NCBI RefSeq assembly: GCF_019649055.1
Contig: NW_026570228.1
Coordinates: 1 to 64,000 of the forward strand
Direction of reading: 5' to 3'
Source of the DNA: Paramacrobiotus metropolitanus
Lineage: Eukaryota; Tardigrada; Eutardigrada; Parachela; Macrobiotidae
Length of the DNA: 64,000 bases
Shown here: piece by piece, positions 21,027-32,040 of the stretch
Numbering within the stretch: the first letter of the stretch is position 1
Layout of the letters: every line of letters begins with the position of its first letter
Made by a program: the position numbers and the translations under genes
The notes under the pieces: model-generated
Database searches by the model: none
What the model saw: the letters and a program-made list of their open reading frames with translations, nothing else
Told to the model about the DNA's origin: nothing

Positions 21027-22353
21027 TTTCGATCAGTATCCGCCAACGCTGGTTAGTGGTTATTATGTACCACAATGAAAATTTTCCATTAAAACCAAAT
21101 TCAATAATTTATCTTTACCTCGACATTACGATTATAACTAAGCAGTTATTTTTATAGGACGGACGGCCTGCTTCAATTCCGACGCGTTGTTATTCCGATT
21201 TACGTATATAGTGATCCATTAAGAAAACAGTTCGGGAATTTTGCTTTCCTTGCTTGCCTGAACAACCCCTTTCGTAATAATGAATGACAATAGAATTTTG
21301 CTAGTTTAAGTACATGTGTGCGAAGGGTTAACGGAGACAACAAACTACATTTCGGCTTCCTGCCGGCTAGCGGCTTCCTGCCGGCTACCGGCTTCCTGCC
21401 GGCTACCGGCTTCCTGCGGATCTTGGTTCCTTTTAGAGTATAACTGCAATATACTCCATATTTCGTGCTATCAGATAAACCAGACTGCCGGTTAACGACT
21501 ACAACGTCTGGATTTTGTGCGGCTGATTTCCTTCGAAACCCGAACCACATTAACATCCATAGCCTTCGGACTTTTATTAGTGATTGTGCTACTATAGAGA
21601 GCTTCGCAGACTAAAGACTCGTTTGCTCCAGGCCACGGAAACCAGGTATCCTAAAAGTTTTAGTGTATGTACCCCATTTTTGACACCATGTACCGGGCCA
21701 TTTCCCTGTAGTTCAGATACATTCGTCTCGCCATCCTAACAAACCACGTCACCATGTGTAGCTTGAGATGATACCAAAACAAGTAATAATGGAGTTTAAT
21801 GTCCTTGCAACGAGGCGTTAGCCCCCTCTAGGCTTCAGACAGTAATCAAACAAAGACGAGATCTTTGTAAACGAGGTAGTATAGTGTTCATGTCGAGGTA
21901 GTATTTGACCATAACGTAGTGGATATGCTGACGGAAACGATATAGTCATAATTTTCATTAATTCAGATTCAGATTGTATATTAAATTGATCAATATTAAT
22001 TACGCATGAAGTGCCTACGGATACCATGCAAACACAACTTTCATGCAGTAATGGGTATATTCAGCAAATCATGTATCGATATTTGTACGTAAGGTATTAG
22101 TGGTCTTTGAGAATCTGAGAACATAGAAAAAAGTTGAGATACAAGATAATAGTAATTCTTCCCTTAATGTGCAACTGTACTGTCAATAAAGGCCAATAAA
22201 AGCCGATAAGCCTTGTTTTATACCTTCTTACCAGCAGAATCAAACAGTGACGCTTTAACACAATACCTATTTAATTATGCAGTACAACGAATGACTGAAC
22301 AAGCAACGCATCTCAACAAAAAAATTTATTTCCATCAGAAATGTATTAGCGGT
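21027..22353. other. Intergenic, 1.3 kb
   Basis: No supported gene. A minisatellite at about 21,352-21,420 is described separately. Confidence 0.35.
21352..21420. repeat. 21-bp minisatellite, about 3.3 units
   Basis: Tandem copies of CGGCTTCCTGCCGGCTACCGG-type units. Each unit contains the palindrome CCGGCTAGCGG or CCGGCTACCGG. On the minus strand it reads as RKPVAG repeats, but there is no support for expression. Confidence 0.85.
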
Positions 22354-23271
22354 TTAATACACTTGACTATGCGACGCACCAGATTTTCTTTCGTTATAAA
22401 CGGCCGGTTTAACCTTCCCACTATTAATGCAACATTGTGCCGTGATCTTTCGAAAATCAAACATGGTAGCGGTAATAATCACCGGGTCTAGCACAACCTG
22501 CAAAATATAGAGCACCGCAAAGAGCTTCCGGATATCGCGGATGCCAACCGATATTGCCGAGTCCAAATCCGTAAACATGGACACTGTATCCAGCAAATTG
22601 TGCGGAGCCCAACACACCAGCAATGACACGACTAATGTACTTAAAACGGCAATACCTTTAATATGCCTGCCATGCTTGCGGAGCAACAGATATTTTCCTA
22701 CAATAAACGGCAGTGCTACCGCCATTAGGATCATCGGCAGATCGAAGATTACGAGCATAATCGTCTTCGCCCACGTAGACACGCCCACTTCAGCATCGCA
22801 GTCTAGCGGAGATTGGTACGCGTTCATCACAATCCCGGGGACGCAGAATACATTAACATACGCGACAATGATCAGAAATAGCGCGATGGATGCTCTACTG
22901 GAGTACCTTTGCCGGTATATTACAGGGAAATACACCGCAGTGATTCTATTGGCCGTCAGTAAAGCATGAAGGTTAATCGCGATTCCTTCAATGGTCCAAA
23001 ACGTATACATTTGCACTGGACATGGGAGACGATGTGACATCCAATCCGAGCAGACAATCGCAAATGCCATTAGACAGTATATCGCGTTAACAGCAGCTAA
23101 AGCCATGAGCACGATGGAAAACGGTGTCCTGCGGTCTTTTTGCAGCGAAAACAACACGAGTAATAGCAAATTAAATGCTAGACCAATGACACAGTTAGAT
23201 GCGTAGAAATCATCCATCCATGTATCGGCGGAAGGCTGGATTACCAACGTCCCAGAAGTGTTATTGGTCAT
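22354..23271 (-). CDS. Rhodopsin-like GPCR, lineage 2, intact
   Basis: A single-exon frame of 305 residues starting MTNNTSGTLV. It has a short N-terminus with an NTS sequon, and TM1 at about 27-45 (GLAFNLLLLVLFSL). TM2 is followed by CSDWMSHRLPC. TM3 ends in NLHALLTANRITAVYFP, with NR in the DRY position. TM4 ends in CVPGIV, loop 2 contains LDCDAE, and TM5 has FDLPMILMAVALPF. TM6 has LLVCWAPHN and TM7 has VVLDPVIITATMFDFRK, an NP-like DPVI. The cytoplasmic tail is short and basic. Its nearest relative is the frameshifted copy immediately downstream on the same strand (23.90-24.86 kb), a tandem duplicate. Plasma-membrane receptor of unknown ligand. Confidence 0.88.
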   Translation of the reverse strand: MTNNTSGTLVIQPSADTWMDDFYASNCVIGLAFNLLLLVLFSLQKDRRTPFSIVLMALAAVNAIYCLMAFAIVCSDWMSHRLPCPVQMYTFWTIEGIAINLHALLTANRITAVYFPVIYRQRYSSRASIALFLIIVAYVNVFCVPGIVMNAYQSPLDCDAEVGVSTWAKTIMLVIFDLPMILMAVALPFIVGKYLLLRKHGRHIKGIAVLSTLVVSLLVCWAPHNLLDTVSMFTDLDSAISVGIRDIRKLFAVLYILQVVLDPVIITATMFDFRKITAQCCINSGKVKPAVYNERKSGASHSQVY

Positions 23272-23901
23272 CGCGGCAAATTAAGTCGTTTTTTATTCTT
23301 TTCGTTAACCCAGATCGGATTAAGTTTTTTTCTAAATCGAATAGCCGAAAACAGTTTTACAAAGTTACAAACTAAAGCCACACTCAGCTGCCGTGTAGTA
23401 ATTCTAAGGTAAGTTTGTAGAACGCTTTATCGGCTCAGTATCAGTATGATAGCACTCGAACGTGAACAGCTCTTCCGCAGTTTGCGCAGCTTCCCTTGAA
23501 TTGTATTACTGCAATATCGTACTACATGTATGTCACGAAGTGCAAATACTCGTAGCCGTAGTGTGTGTTTCCGGACTAGTATCGCGTAACGCGGAAGAGT
23601 AAGCTGGCAAAACGTTAACGCTCTTACCAAGAAAATAGGTTGTTCACAGTTCATTCGATCTTATCATTGTTCTTGAATGTCACGAAATCGGGGTGGAAAA
23701 AATAGTGTGAATGCAAATTGCCTCTGTGATATCGATTTATTTTTGTATTTTTCGGTGACGTATTTGTTTGTTTTGCAGTTGGATTGTCGCAACAAGTTTT
23801 TTTGCAATTCAAATGTTTATCGAGAAGTGGCAATCCCGTCGACAGCGAAGAACAAGACAAACATACGAGTGTCAAAATAAAGTTACATAAAAGAGGCGGC
23901 A
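23272..23901. other. Spacer between tandem lineage-2 receptors
   Basis: 630 bases without a supported gene. Would contain the promoter of the 22.35-23.27 kb receptor, but no motif is clear. Confidence 0.35.
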
Positions 23902-24839
23902 TCATTTTACAGAAATTGTCACACTATTAAGTGGGCGGACCTTTGCACGATTGTTTGCAGAACACTTAAAAAGTATTCCTTTAATGTCCGACATTGTCGC
24001 CACAATAATAACCGGATCTAATATGGTAATTTGTATGAGATACAGCATGGCAAACACTTCTTGAACGCGTCCGAGTTCTCCATCGGGATTAAATTTCACG
24101 GCACTAAGCATTTGTAAAGTGTCGAGGAAGTTGTAGGGCGCCCAACAGATCACCACCGATGCAATCAATAGGGACAGTACTACAATGCCTTTCTTGTGCC
24201 GGTTATGAATCGGTTGTCGCACGTACTTAATCAGTATTGGAGGTAGCGTGACTGCCATGAAAATCACCGGCAAATCGAACAACACAATCAAGGCGGTACG
24301 GAGCCATACCGATAAAACAGCAGCGTCGATGTAGCAACTGTCGTGATGGAGACTGAAATTTACAATAATACCCGGCAGACAAATAATGTGCACATAAATC
24401 ACGATGGCGCATAAAAGAATTATCGAGGTTTTCACCGAATAACTCTGGCGATACGATATCGGATGGACATTGCCCAGATGCGATTAATCGTTAGCAGAGC
24501 GTGTGTATTAAAAGAGATTCCTTCCAGAGTCCAGATCGCGTATAGCTGGATGGCACACGGAAGTTTATGTAAACAGAGATTGCTGTTCCAGTAACAGTAG
24601 CTAGATGCAAAACTGATTAGGCTGTATAAGGTGTTAAACGCTGTCAAAGCGAAAAGCACCAGAGCGAACGATGTGAAATCTTTTGAGAACGTCAATGCAA
24701 TTAGTGCTACGGTATTGAGGGCAAATCCCAAACTGCTTGTGCCGGCAGTGTACGCTTCAAACCATCCGTAAATCCCAGCAGAATCCGTCCCGTTGGTTGC
24801 ATTGGAAAGCTCTATTACAGACACACTATTGTTTGCCAT
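23902..24839 (-). pseudogene. Rhodopsin-like GPCR, lineage 2, split by one frameshift
   Basis: The frame starts MANNSVSVIELSNA at 24839 (an in-frame ATG at 24860 is also possible) and runs through TM1-TM3 to NTHALLTINRIWAMS. At about 24,463-24,468 the frame shifts by one base; the ORF then ends, while the next frame continues HPISYRQ into TM4-TM7. The second part has FDLPVIFMAVTLPP (TM5), VICWAPYN (TM6) and TILDPVIIVATMSD (TM7), all colinear with the neighbour at 22.35-23.27 kb. The only visible lesion is this single indel after TM3, so it is either a young pseudogene or a sequencing or assembly error. Confidence 0.8.
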
Positions 24840-26662
24840 AACATTAGCAGTTCTCTTCAATAAGCGACTTCAACGTTGATCAGGGTGCTTGTTATGAAAC
24901 TGGACACATCCACATCGGCAAAATTTTATGCTGGGAAACACTAAACGAGGGCGTTTTATTGTATTGTTCCGAAAAAAACCCTTTTCCGAAGAAAACAAAA
25001 AAATGTCGGAATTATCGCCACGGTTTGGTCACTGTTACGGTCACGGTTTGAACTGTAAAAAATACTTCATTCCGACGAAATCAAAGTTGTACACCGAAAG
25101 CAGAAACCAGCTTTCTTGAAACAATAATCTCGAGCATAACTGTACTGGTCATGTTTAAGCTAATCAAAAAGCAGGAAAGCGGTGCGATTGTAGTGCTTGT
25201 AGGGTACTTAAACGTCCTTCCGGGATTCATTCAGGGAATCCATTCATACCAGAACAGCAAGATTAGCGCTACTAAAATTGTGCTACTGAACATAACAGCG
25301 GCATGAAGCTGCATCGGTCAGCAAAACACCTGGGTGGAAGTCGAAACTGTTTGAGTACTTGTTCTGACAGCTGCATACACACAACACAGCCGGTTCGACA
25401 TTTGTGCCTTGAGCAGATCTGCGGATTGCCCATCTCCGTTTGCATTTGTCGCCATTTGGACAGCGTGATGAGACAACTACGTGCTAAAACAGCAACTACA
25501 CATAAGAAGTTCCTGGTTGAAAGAATGGTTCCCGGCATCAGCGGTTGTTTTTATCAGTTTTAAACAGACAAAAATTATCTTTCCCAGCCTTTTGCCAACG
25601 TTGTAAATCGTCCAACAACAAAAAATAATATTGTTATTTTTACCAAGCTTCTTTTGATTATCAAAAGCGAGTACTTTAATACTGCTTTTATTGCTCTTCG
25701 TTCGGTTTTTGAGATATAATATACTACTACACGGTATGTGTAATTCGCTTTCTGGAAGAACGTCCATCACCCGACTTTCATATGTTAAAAAAATTTGAAT
25801 TCCAGTATTGTACTCTAAATGTTCGTGTCTTTAATACAAAATGACTCCAGTGGTTTACTCGTGCACATAATAAATTTCAAGTCAGGTCCGAATATTCTAA
25901 CGTTAGCTTCGAGTTTTGAATTTTTAAGCGTACAATCTTTTAGAACATTCTCAAAAAGAAAGAGGGATGCCCTGATCCTCTTCTCCATACCTTTGTTAGA
26001 CTGTGAACCGACAGACAACTGTCTTAAATTTGCAAAGTTTTCTTGGTGAGCTCGCCCTATGTTGCGTTCTTCTGCTCCTGTCCAATCTACATCGGCTGTC
26101 AATAGTAATTCGAGTATGTTTCATCGTTGTTTACAGGACAAGGCAACCTTTTCTTAGTTCGGTAAATCATTTATTCATACCGCATATTCATGAATCCCTG
26201 CTGTTGATAATTAAAACCAAACCCATGACTTTTCTCGCCGGTGGGCAGGCATGAATAACACCGGTAATTAGTGATCACGTCTTCAGTCGGATTTATGTCC
26301 CCAGTCCACCGTCAGCGAAGTCTGTTTCGGTATTACATATTTGCAATAACGGAAATTAGTCCTTTTTGTTGACTTCCGGCAGCGGAATGCTTAATATCTG
26401 CATTTAATTAACTCTCGATGCAACCGTCAAAACATTGCATCCATGTTAAAATTCTCTGGCATGACCACAGGCTTTCCTAGTGATTATTGCCAATAATGCT
26501 ACAAGCTTTTAAAATGTTCGATTTGCCAAATATCGACATTCAATATTATTGTTATTATTATTACGGCACAAAAGCAGACAACCCGGAAGGGACTTCAGTC
26601 TGGTCGAATCTGCTGTACTGCAGCCATCTACAGCCCATACTTACAAGGTAAACCGCGTAATA
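24840..26662. other. Intergenic, 1.8 kb
   Basis: Divergent promoter region between a minus-strand receptor and the plus-strand receptor at 26.66 kb. No gene or clear regulatory motif is recognised. Confidence 0.35.
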
Positions 26663-27676
26663 ATGTCAGATTTAAACACTACTCTGCTGAATTTGACCGC
26701 CGGCGTCCCTCCCTGGAATACCACCCACGGGCCGATGACACGGCGCACTGTTGGCTGGACTGCCATGTTAGTTGTCAAACTGCTCATCTGCATATCGTCT
26801 TTACTCCTCAACGCCATCGTCCTGGCTGTGCATTATTTCATTCCCACGTATATTAATCCCTTCAGCATCTACCTCTTAGCGCTCTTCATCACCAACATTG
26901 TCTACCTGCTGATAATGCGTCCCATCGGGATCCTGGATGAACTATACGGTCTGTGGCCAGCTAGCGGCTTCTCCCTATGCGTTTTGTACAACTACGACAA
27001 GGTCATGAGTATGGTGCCAGTTATGTTTCACGTCCTCATCTCGTTCAATCGTCTATGGGCCGTGACCTTTCCTGTCTCTTACCGTGAACGTCATACGAAG
27101 CAACTGGCCGTGCGCATCTGTCTTGGCGCTCTGCTGGCTGTCCATATTGTCAATTTGCCGGCATATCTTGTTGACATGTTGCACATTTATCCGCCATTTT
27201 ACTACAAAATTAAGGACTGCCACCAGATATTATCACCGGCTATTGCATACTGGAATCGCGTGGGATACGTCGTAAACCGGTTTTCGCCATTGGCGTTTAT
27301 TCTGGTGGCGTACCTGCACATCATTGTGAAGCGATGGCGTCAACGACGAACAGGATTGGCTGACGGGAACGTTAAGACGGCATCCACACCGGCTACTGAT
27401 CCAGGTAAACCCGGAGGCGAAAGAGAACCGGTCATTGTGCAGCGCCCCCGAAAAGAAACTGTAAGCACCCAGCGGTCCAAAATCAAGCCATTTGTCGTGT
27501 TAACACTAACGTCCATTAGCGTTATTATCTGCTGGCTGCCAGCGGATGCTTATTTCTTCATTTTAACCTATCTGAATGTCGGATTTTCGAGAGATTTTTT
27601 CATCGTCATATCCACATTGTATTCGGTTCAAATGATTTTTGATCCACTGATGTGGATCTGTAGCTTACGCAAATAG
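26663..27676 (+). CDS. Rhodopsin-like GPCR, separate lineage, intact
   Basis: 337 residues from the ATG at 26663 (MSDLNTTLLNLT). The frame is open 38 codons further 5' but lacks coding character there. The N-terminus has four N-glycosylation sequons (NTT, NLT, NTT region). TM1 is VVKLLICISSLLLNAIVLAV, with Asn in the usual TM1 position. TM3 ends HVLISFNRLWAVTFPVSY. TM4 is ICLGALLAVHIVNLPAYL. Loop 2 contains KDCHQ. A long basic third loop has TPATDPGKPGG. TM6 is VVLTLTSISVIICWLPADAYF, and TM7 ends SVQMIFDPLMWICSLRK with a DP variant of NPxxY. The cytoplasmic tail is almost absent. It shares FNRLWAVTFP with lineage 1 but not NWWPG. Ligand unknown. Confidence 0.87.
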   Translation: MSDLNTTLLNLTAGVPPWNTTHGPMTRRTVGWTAMLVVKLLICISSLLLNAIVLAVHYFIPTYINPFSIYLLALFITNIVYLLIMRPIGILDELYGLWPASGFSLCVLYNYDKVMSMVPVMFHVLISFNRLWAVTFPVSYRERHTKQLAVRICLGALLAVHIVNLPAYLVDMLHIYPPFYYKIKDCHQILSPAIAYWNRVGYVVNRFSPLAFILVAYLHIIVKRWRQRRTGLADGNVKTASTPATDPGKPGGEREPVIVQRPRKETVSTQRSKIKPFVVLTLTSISVIICWLPADAYFFILTYLNVGFSRDFFIVISTLYSVQMIFDPLMWICSLRK

Positions 27677-28209
27677 TTTGAATTTTCATTACGCAAATTC
27701 TTGTTCCTGAAATATTTACTGACTCGCACAATCCAGCGCAGTTCGCTTGGGCTTCAAACTCATCTGACAGAAAATAACCAAATCTGGTATAGTATCACAT
27801 ACGTAGGTATTTGGCATAAAACTTACGGACATTTATTGTCCATTTCGCTGCGCATGGAAAACTTATAATGTGAGTATGTGTTATCAAGTTTCGCGCAAGA
27901 TTGGCAAACGGAAGTCCCGCACGTGCGAGGAATGCAAAACAAAATAATGAATAACATATTTATTTTACCTGAGATTGACTGCTGGATATTATAACATCAT
28001 GACGCAACATGCCTGAGTTACCTACTGATAAATTAATCAAGAAAGTCAGCGAAAATGACGTCCCAAGGGACTTAAATTTTTTTAGCCGTCTCCTTGGCTG
28101 GCCGGTCACACATAATTCTGGCCAGTTAAATACTCAAAGCTGTTCGTTCATTCGTACTTGTCTGTTTCTCCACAAACCTGGCGCGTTTTTCAGCAGTCGA
28201 CTAGTACCA
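27677..28209. other. Intergenic
   Basis: Spacer between convergent receptor genes. A plus-strand frame beginning at 28,009 is antisense to the receptor exon at 28,210-28,290 and is not called. Confidence 0.35.
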
Positions 28210-29447
28210 TCAGCCAGAGGCGCCGAAAATCTTATGGAAACACCAGTGGACAGTTATTCTTGCATCCTGATTAGTCACAGCAACGATAATCTGAAAAAAA
28301 TAAGCAGTCAAGTTTTAGCGAAATTTGAAAGCACGAGATGCAATTATAAGTTCGATCTGTGAACAGTTTTCAATGTTGACCATAGCTAGCGAACGACGCC
28401 CACATCACGGTATGATTTTAAACATAGGCAACAAAAAGGATTATTTAGAGCTTGCCAACTATAAAGCAGGAACATCCCAGATCCTGTTGCATTAATCCCG
28501 CGCTGTGATTGGTATCGAAAAGCTTACCGGTGTTGACATGTACGCTACGTAGAACAGCAGCGTTACCCACTGTCTACCCTAGCCAACGGATATCGAGCCG
28601 GCGCATTCGGAACCACTGCGAGAAAGATGGGACTCGCCGCAAAACCCAGCAGATGGATGACCGATACCAAAAACAATCCCTTAGCCTGTGTTATACGTCG
28701 CTCATTTCGTTTTCGGCTTTCTACGCCCTGCATTGTTTAACCGGACCGCTCATTCTGCGAACCCTGCGACACGACCTGCACCTTTCGTGAACGACTTATG
28801 GATCAAGACACACATAAACAGTATGGTGTACATCAAACAAGTTGCTGACAGGGGCAGGTACATTCCAAATATCGAACTAATCAGAAAATCATATCCTGGT
28901 TGAATCGTGCAGACTTTACTCGTGGCTGAAAAAAGAAACCTCCTTCGACAGTGTGCAAGCGCAGTGTGGTCGCCAGCCCGATGGTCCACGGAATAAGCAG
29001 CTGAGTAAAAATCACCGGTGATGTTATCCAGTGTTTGTAGCTAAACGGTCGCGTAACTCCGATGAAGCGGTTCACCGCGATAATGGCAAATCCACACCAG
29101 GTGCCGGTTAATAAAGCAGAATATCCGAATTAAAAATAGCGACAAAATTCATTGGTAGCCATTATGTATGTTGGATGGGTTAAGGGAAGAAAGATGTAGT
29201 TAATCGGCCAGAAAATTAAGGTTATCAAAGATTCCATTATGACTTGATGAAAGATCAAGATGCGTGAACCGGTAAGATGCTGCATGAAAATGCTTAACCA
29301 TTGCGCCGATGAGAAATACATTGGAAAAAAATGTAGCAGGTATGAAACTGATGCAGCTATGAAAAAAGGAACATTTGGTGAGGAAACTGTGCGGCTAGAA
29401 AAGTTGCCAGATTGTATCACAGAAGAAGAATTATAAGAAGAGTTCAT
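28210..29447 (-). pseudogene. Rhodopsin-like GPCR, lineage 3, two-exon pseudogene
   Basis: A colinear but broken copy of the gene at 30.57-31.67 kb. It starts MNSSYNSSSV at 29447 and runs through TM1-TM2 to FCRYF, where a TAA replaces a Tyr codon (about 29,130). The same frame then continues with WCGFAII and NRFIGVTRPFSYKHW. A frameshift follows GGFFF, the next frame carrying SKVCTIQPGYDFLISSIFG. Several stops lie between 28,550 and 28,760. The TM7 end reads VAYMSTP at a kept GTAAGC donor (exon end 28528), and exon 2 (28290-28210) reads VAVTNQDARITVHWC to TGA after an acceptor. Retained splice sites and exon structure show it arose by DNA duplication, not retroposition. Confidence 0.82.
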
Positions 29448-29574
29448 TTCTACCAACTCTAACTCAAGCGGCATACTACAATACTACTACTCAACACACT
29501 TTACGAGATATGCACATATATGTAAATTATAATTTCCTACAGTCTGTACTGCTAACCTATTCTCGGACGTAGAA

Positions 29575-29935
29575 CTTATGCAGAAACAAAATGGCGCTGT
29601 ATAGAGACCATCGGTGGTTTTTAGCGGAATAAATTTCAGCATCCGATAGAAGAATGTCCGCTTTGATTAACTGCTAGCAGAGCGTGTAAATTAAAAGGAG
29701 AGTACTTTTAGAACGTAACTGTAACTGACGCAACTTGTACTACAAATATTATCGATCTCAAGGCGGAACACCGTCGCAGACGGAACAAGGGTTAACGGTG
29801 TGTGAAATCTATCTAAAACGCTGGCGTGATTACTGCTACGGTATTGACAAGAACAATAGCGCACCCGTTGTCTTAGTTGACGACGCAAAGCACCTGCGGT
29901 GATAGAAAATCAGCAACGTTGATCAATTAAGGATG
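29575..29935 (-). pseudogene. Fossil fragment of lineage-2 GPCR
   Basis: On the minus strand an NTVAVI block (TM1) and an FNLHALLAVNQ block (TM3) occur in order and match the 24 kb receptor (NTVALIALTF and NTHALLTINR). The similarity continues into its 5' flank (TTGATCAACGTTG / CTGATCAACGTTG). Stops and frame changes are frequent and TM4-TM7 are gone. Confidence 0.6.
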
Positions 29936-30336
29936 GCACGCCCTATCATTAAACGTTCACAGAGTTTGAAACTGTTACCGAGCACCGGTACTGGCGGTAC
30001 ACGAATCGCATTCACTGCATATATACTTGCGCGGTGTTTGGTGCCTGATCATGATCATACCGTCATACGTGATAATATTTTTAAAGAAAACTAATAAATC
30101 TTAACATTGCCAGGTCTTAATGCGTAGCGACTTGTTGGCCGTTCATGCACGCTTGTATTTTTTTCCACGTCGATTGTACTCGGCGTGGTCAATTTAATGC
30201 TGCTTTCTATGTTTATCTCAGTATTCATGCTCTCTGGTAACTGTTACGACAACTCTGCTCCGTAAGTGCTCTTTATAAATCAAATCAAAGTAACAGCAAA
30301 AAAATGTAGCAGGTATAGATTTACGAACATATATAG

Positions 30337-30392
30337 ATTTGCGATAGATTGAACAAGTGATACGGTTAAGGCTTGTTCAATCTATCGCAAAT
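30337..30392. repeat. 21-bp perfect inverted repeat with tandem AAGTGATACGGTTAAGG
   Basis: Bases 30337-30357 are exactly reverse-complementary to 30372-30392 around a 14-base loop. The loop motif GATACGGTTAAGGCTT is repeated again just downstream (about 30,420-30,440). Confidence 0.85.
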
Positions 30393-30570
30393 CGGTTAAG
30401 GCTTTTAAGGAACAAAAACAAGTGATACGGTTAAGGCTTTGTTCGCTTTGGCAAAAAAGTTAAAGCGATCGATAGTTTTGTAAAAGTGTCCTAATTTACG
30501 GCATTATTGCCAAGCCAGATTCACGTGTTTCACAATCAGCATCATTTCATCGGCAATGCTTTGAGTATTA

Positions 30571-31674
30571 TTAGCAGCAGAAGATGCAACCGATGCCTTG
30601 AAAGCACTTGTGCATTATAACTCTGACATCCTGGTTGGTCACAGCAACGACAACCTGTACAAACAGATATATTAAATTGTTTAAATTTCAGAGAAATCAA
30701 AAACTACTGTAATATTATAATATGACATGCAATGAGCGATATTACTGTAGAAGCCTTACCGGTGTTGATAAATAGGCTACATAGAACAGCAGCGTTATCC
30801 ACTGTCTGACCAACGGATAGCGGATGGGTGCGTCGGGAACTGTTGCAAGAAAAATCGGGCTAACGGCGAAGCCGAATAAATGGATAACCGATACAAGGAA
30901 TAACCCTTTCGCTTGTCTAATGCGTCGCTCATTCCGTTTGCGGCTTTCCGCACCCTGTGGAATCTGACCGGACCGTTCACTTTGCGACACCTGCGTTAAC
31001 GCCTGCACCAACACCTTTCGCGCATGACTCTGCATCAAAATCCCCAGAAACAGTCTAACATACACCAGACATGTCAATGCTAAAGGCAAGTACACTCCAA
31101 AGATTGAACTGATCAGGAAATCATATCCCGGTTGGATCGTGCAGACTTTGCTCGTTGGTAAGAAAAAGAAACCGCCTTCAATGATATGCAATCGCGCTGT
31201 TGTCGCCAGTCCGATAATCCACGGAATGAGCAACTGGGCAGCGATCACCGGTGCTGTTATCCAGTGCTTGTACTTAAACGGTCGTATAACGGCGATGAAT
31301 CGGTTCATGGCAATAATGGCAAACCCGCACCAGGTAGCGGTTAATGTGATGGAATACCCGAAATAAAAATATCGACAAAATTCATCGATAATCGTTATAA
31401 ATGATGGATGGGTTAGAGGAAGCAGAATATAGTTAACCGGCCAGAAGAGTAAAGTTATCAGCGATTCCATTATAACTTGATGGAAGATTAAGATACGCGA
31501 GCCGGTAAGATGGTGAAAATGCTTAATCATTGCGCCGATGAGGAACAGGTTTGAAACCAAATGTATAAGATACAAAACAGATGCAGTTATAAAGAAAGGA
31601 ATATTAGGTGAAGAAATTGTGCGGCTGGAGAAGTTGCCAGGTTGTAGTCCAGAAGAATAACCAGAAGTGTTCAT
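30571..31674 (-). CDS. Rhodopsin-like GPCR, lineage 3, two exons
   Basis: Exon 1 is 31674-30760 (305 codons from MNTSGYSSGL); exon 2 is 30654-30571 (27 codons plus TAA). The intron of 104 bases runs from a GTAAGG donor to a TTTGTACAG acceptor, phase 0. Without splicing the frame would end five codons into the intron, inside TM7. Features are TM1 with YLIHLVSNLFLIGA, TM3 with CGFAIIAMNRFIAVIRPF, TM4 LLIPWIIGLA, Cys in SKVCTIQPG of loop 2, TM5 GVYLPLALTCLVYVRLF, a basic third loop, TM6 GLFLVSVIHLFGFAVSP and TM7 LLFYVAYLSTP joined to VVVAVTNQDVR. The exon boundary falls exactly after the Pro of the NP-type motif, as in the pseudogene at 28.2 kb and the receptor at 54 kb. The tail ends CIFCC, a possible palmitoylation site. 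Product 332 residues. Confidence 0.85.
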
Positions 31675-31689
31675 TTTAAAAGTACTGTA

Positions 31690-32040
31690 GTGCAACCCAG
31701 TTTATGCACAGGAAATATACAGGGTTTAGTGGAGCTGCCTTTAATATTATAATAATGCCCGGCAGATGAAGAATCTGTATATAAAACCAAATGACGCTAA
31801 AAACGCTAAACAAAATGGTAGAACGAACTAGCGTTCAGCTTTATGGAATCAGGTAAAAGGATGCCCCGATGCGACTGACTGCCAGCATGTCTAAAAGAAT
31901 TAGACGAAAAAGAACGTCTTTTTTAGAATGAAGATTTATAGAAAGCTCCCAGCAGATTAAAAAACGGCGATACCTTTCCGTTAAGAGTAAATCGATACAG
32001 TACAGATACTCATCACAATTACGGTGCAAGCCATTGTTCA
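31690..32040 (-). pseudogene. Fossil fragment of lineage-2 GPCR (TM3-TM4)
   Basis: In two minus-strand frames, LLDMLAVSRIGASF and then TILFSVFSVIW...LHLPGIIIIL correspond to the ALLTINRIWAMS and IILLCAIVIY...CLPGIIV segments of the 24 kb receptor. It is broken by stops at about 31,845. Divergence is high, so confidence is moderate. Confidence 0.45.

Noticed and set aside
21200-21556. RKPVAG repeat protein on the minus strand
   Set aside because: The repeat part is a 21-bp minisatellite and the rest lacks coding character.
28009-28362. 117-codon plus-strand frame
   Set aside because: Antisense to the receptor pseudogene exon at 28,210-28,290.
30742-30760. Stop of the 31 kb receptor inside TM7 as a real truncation
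   Set aside because: The GTAAGG donor and a downstream exon encoding the end of TM7, mirrored in the pseudogene and the 54 kb receptor, show it is intron read-through.
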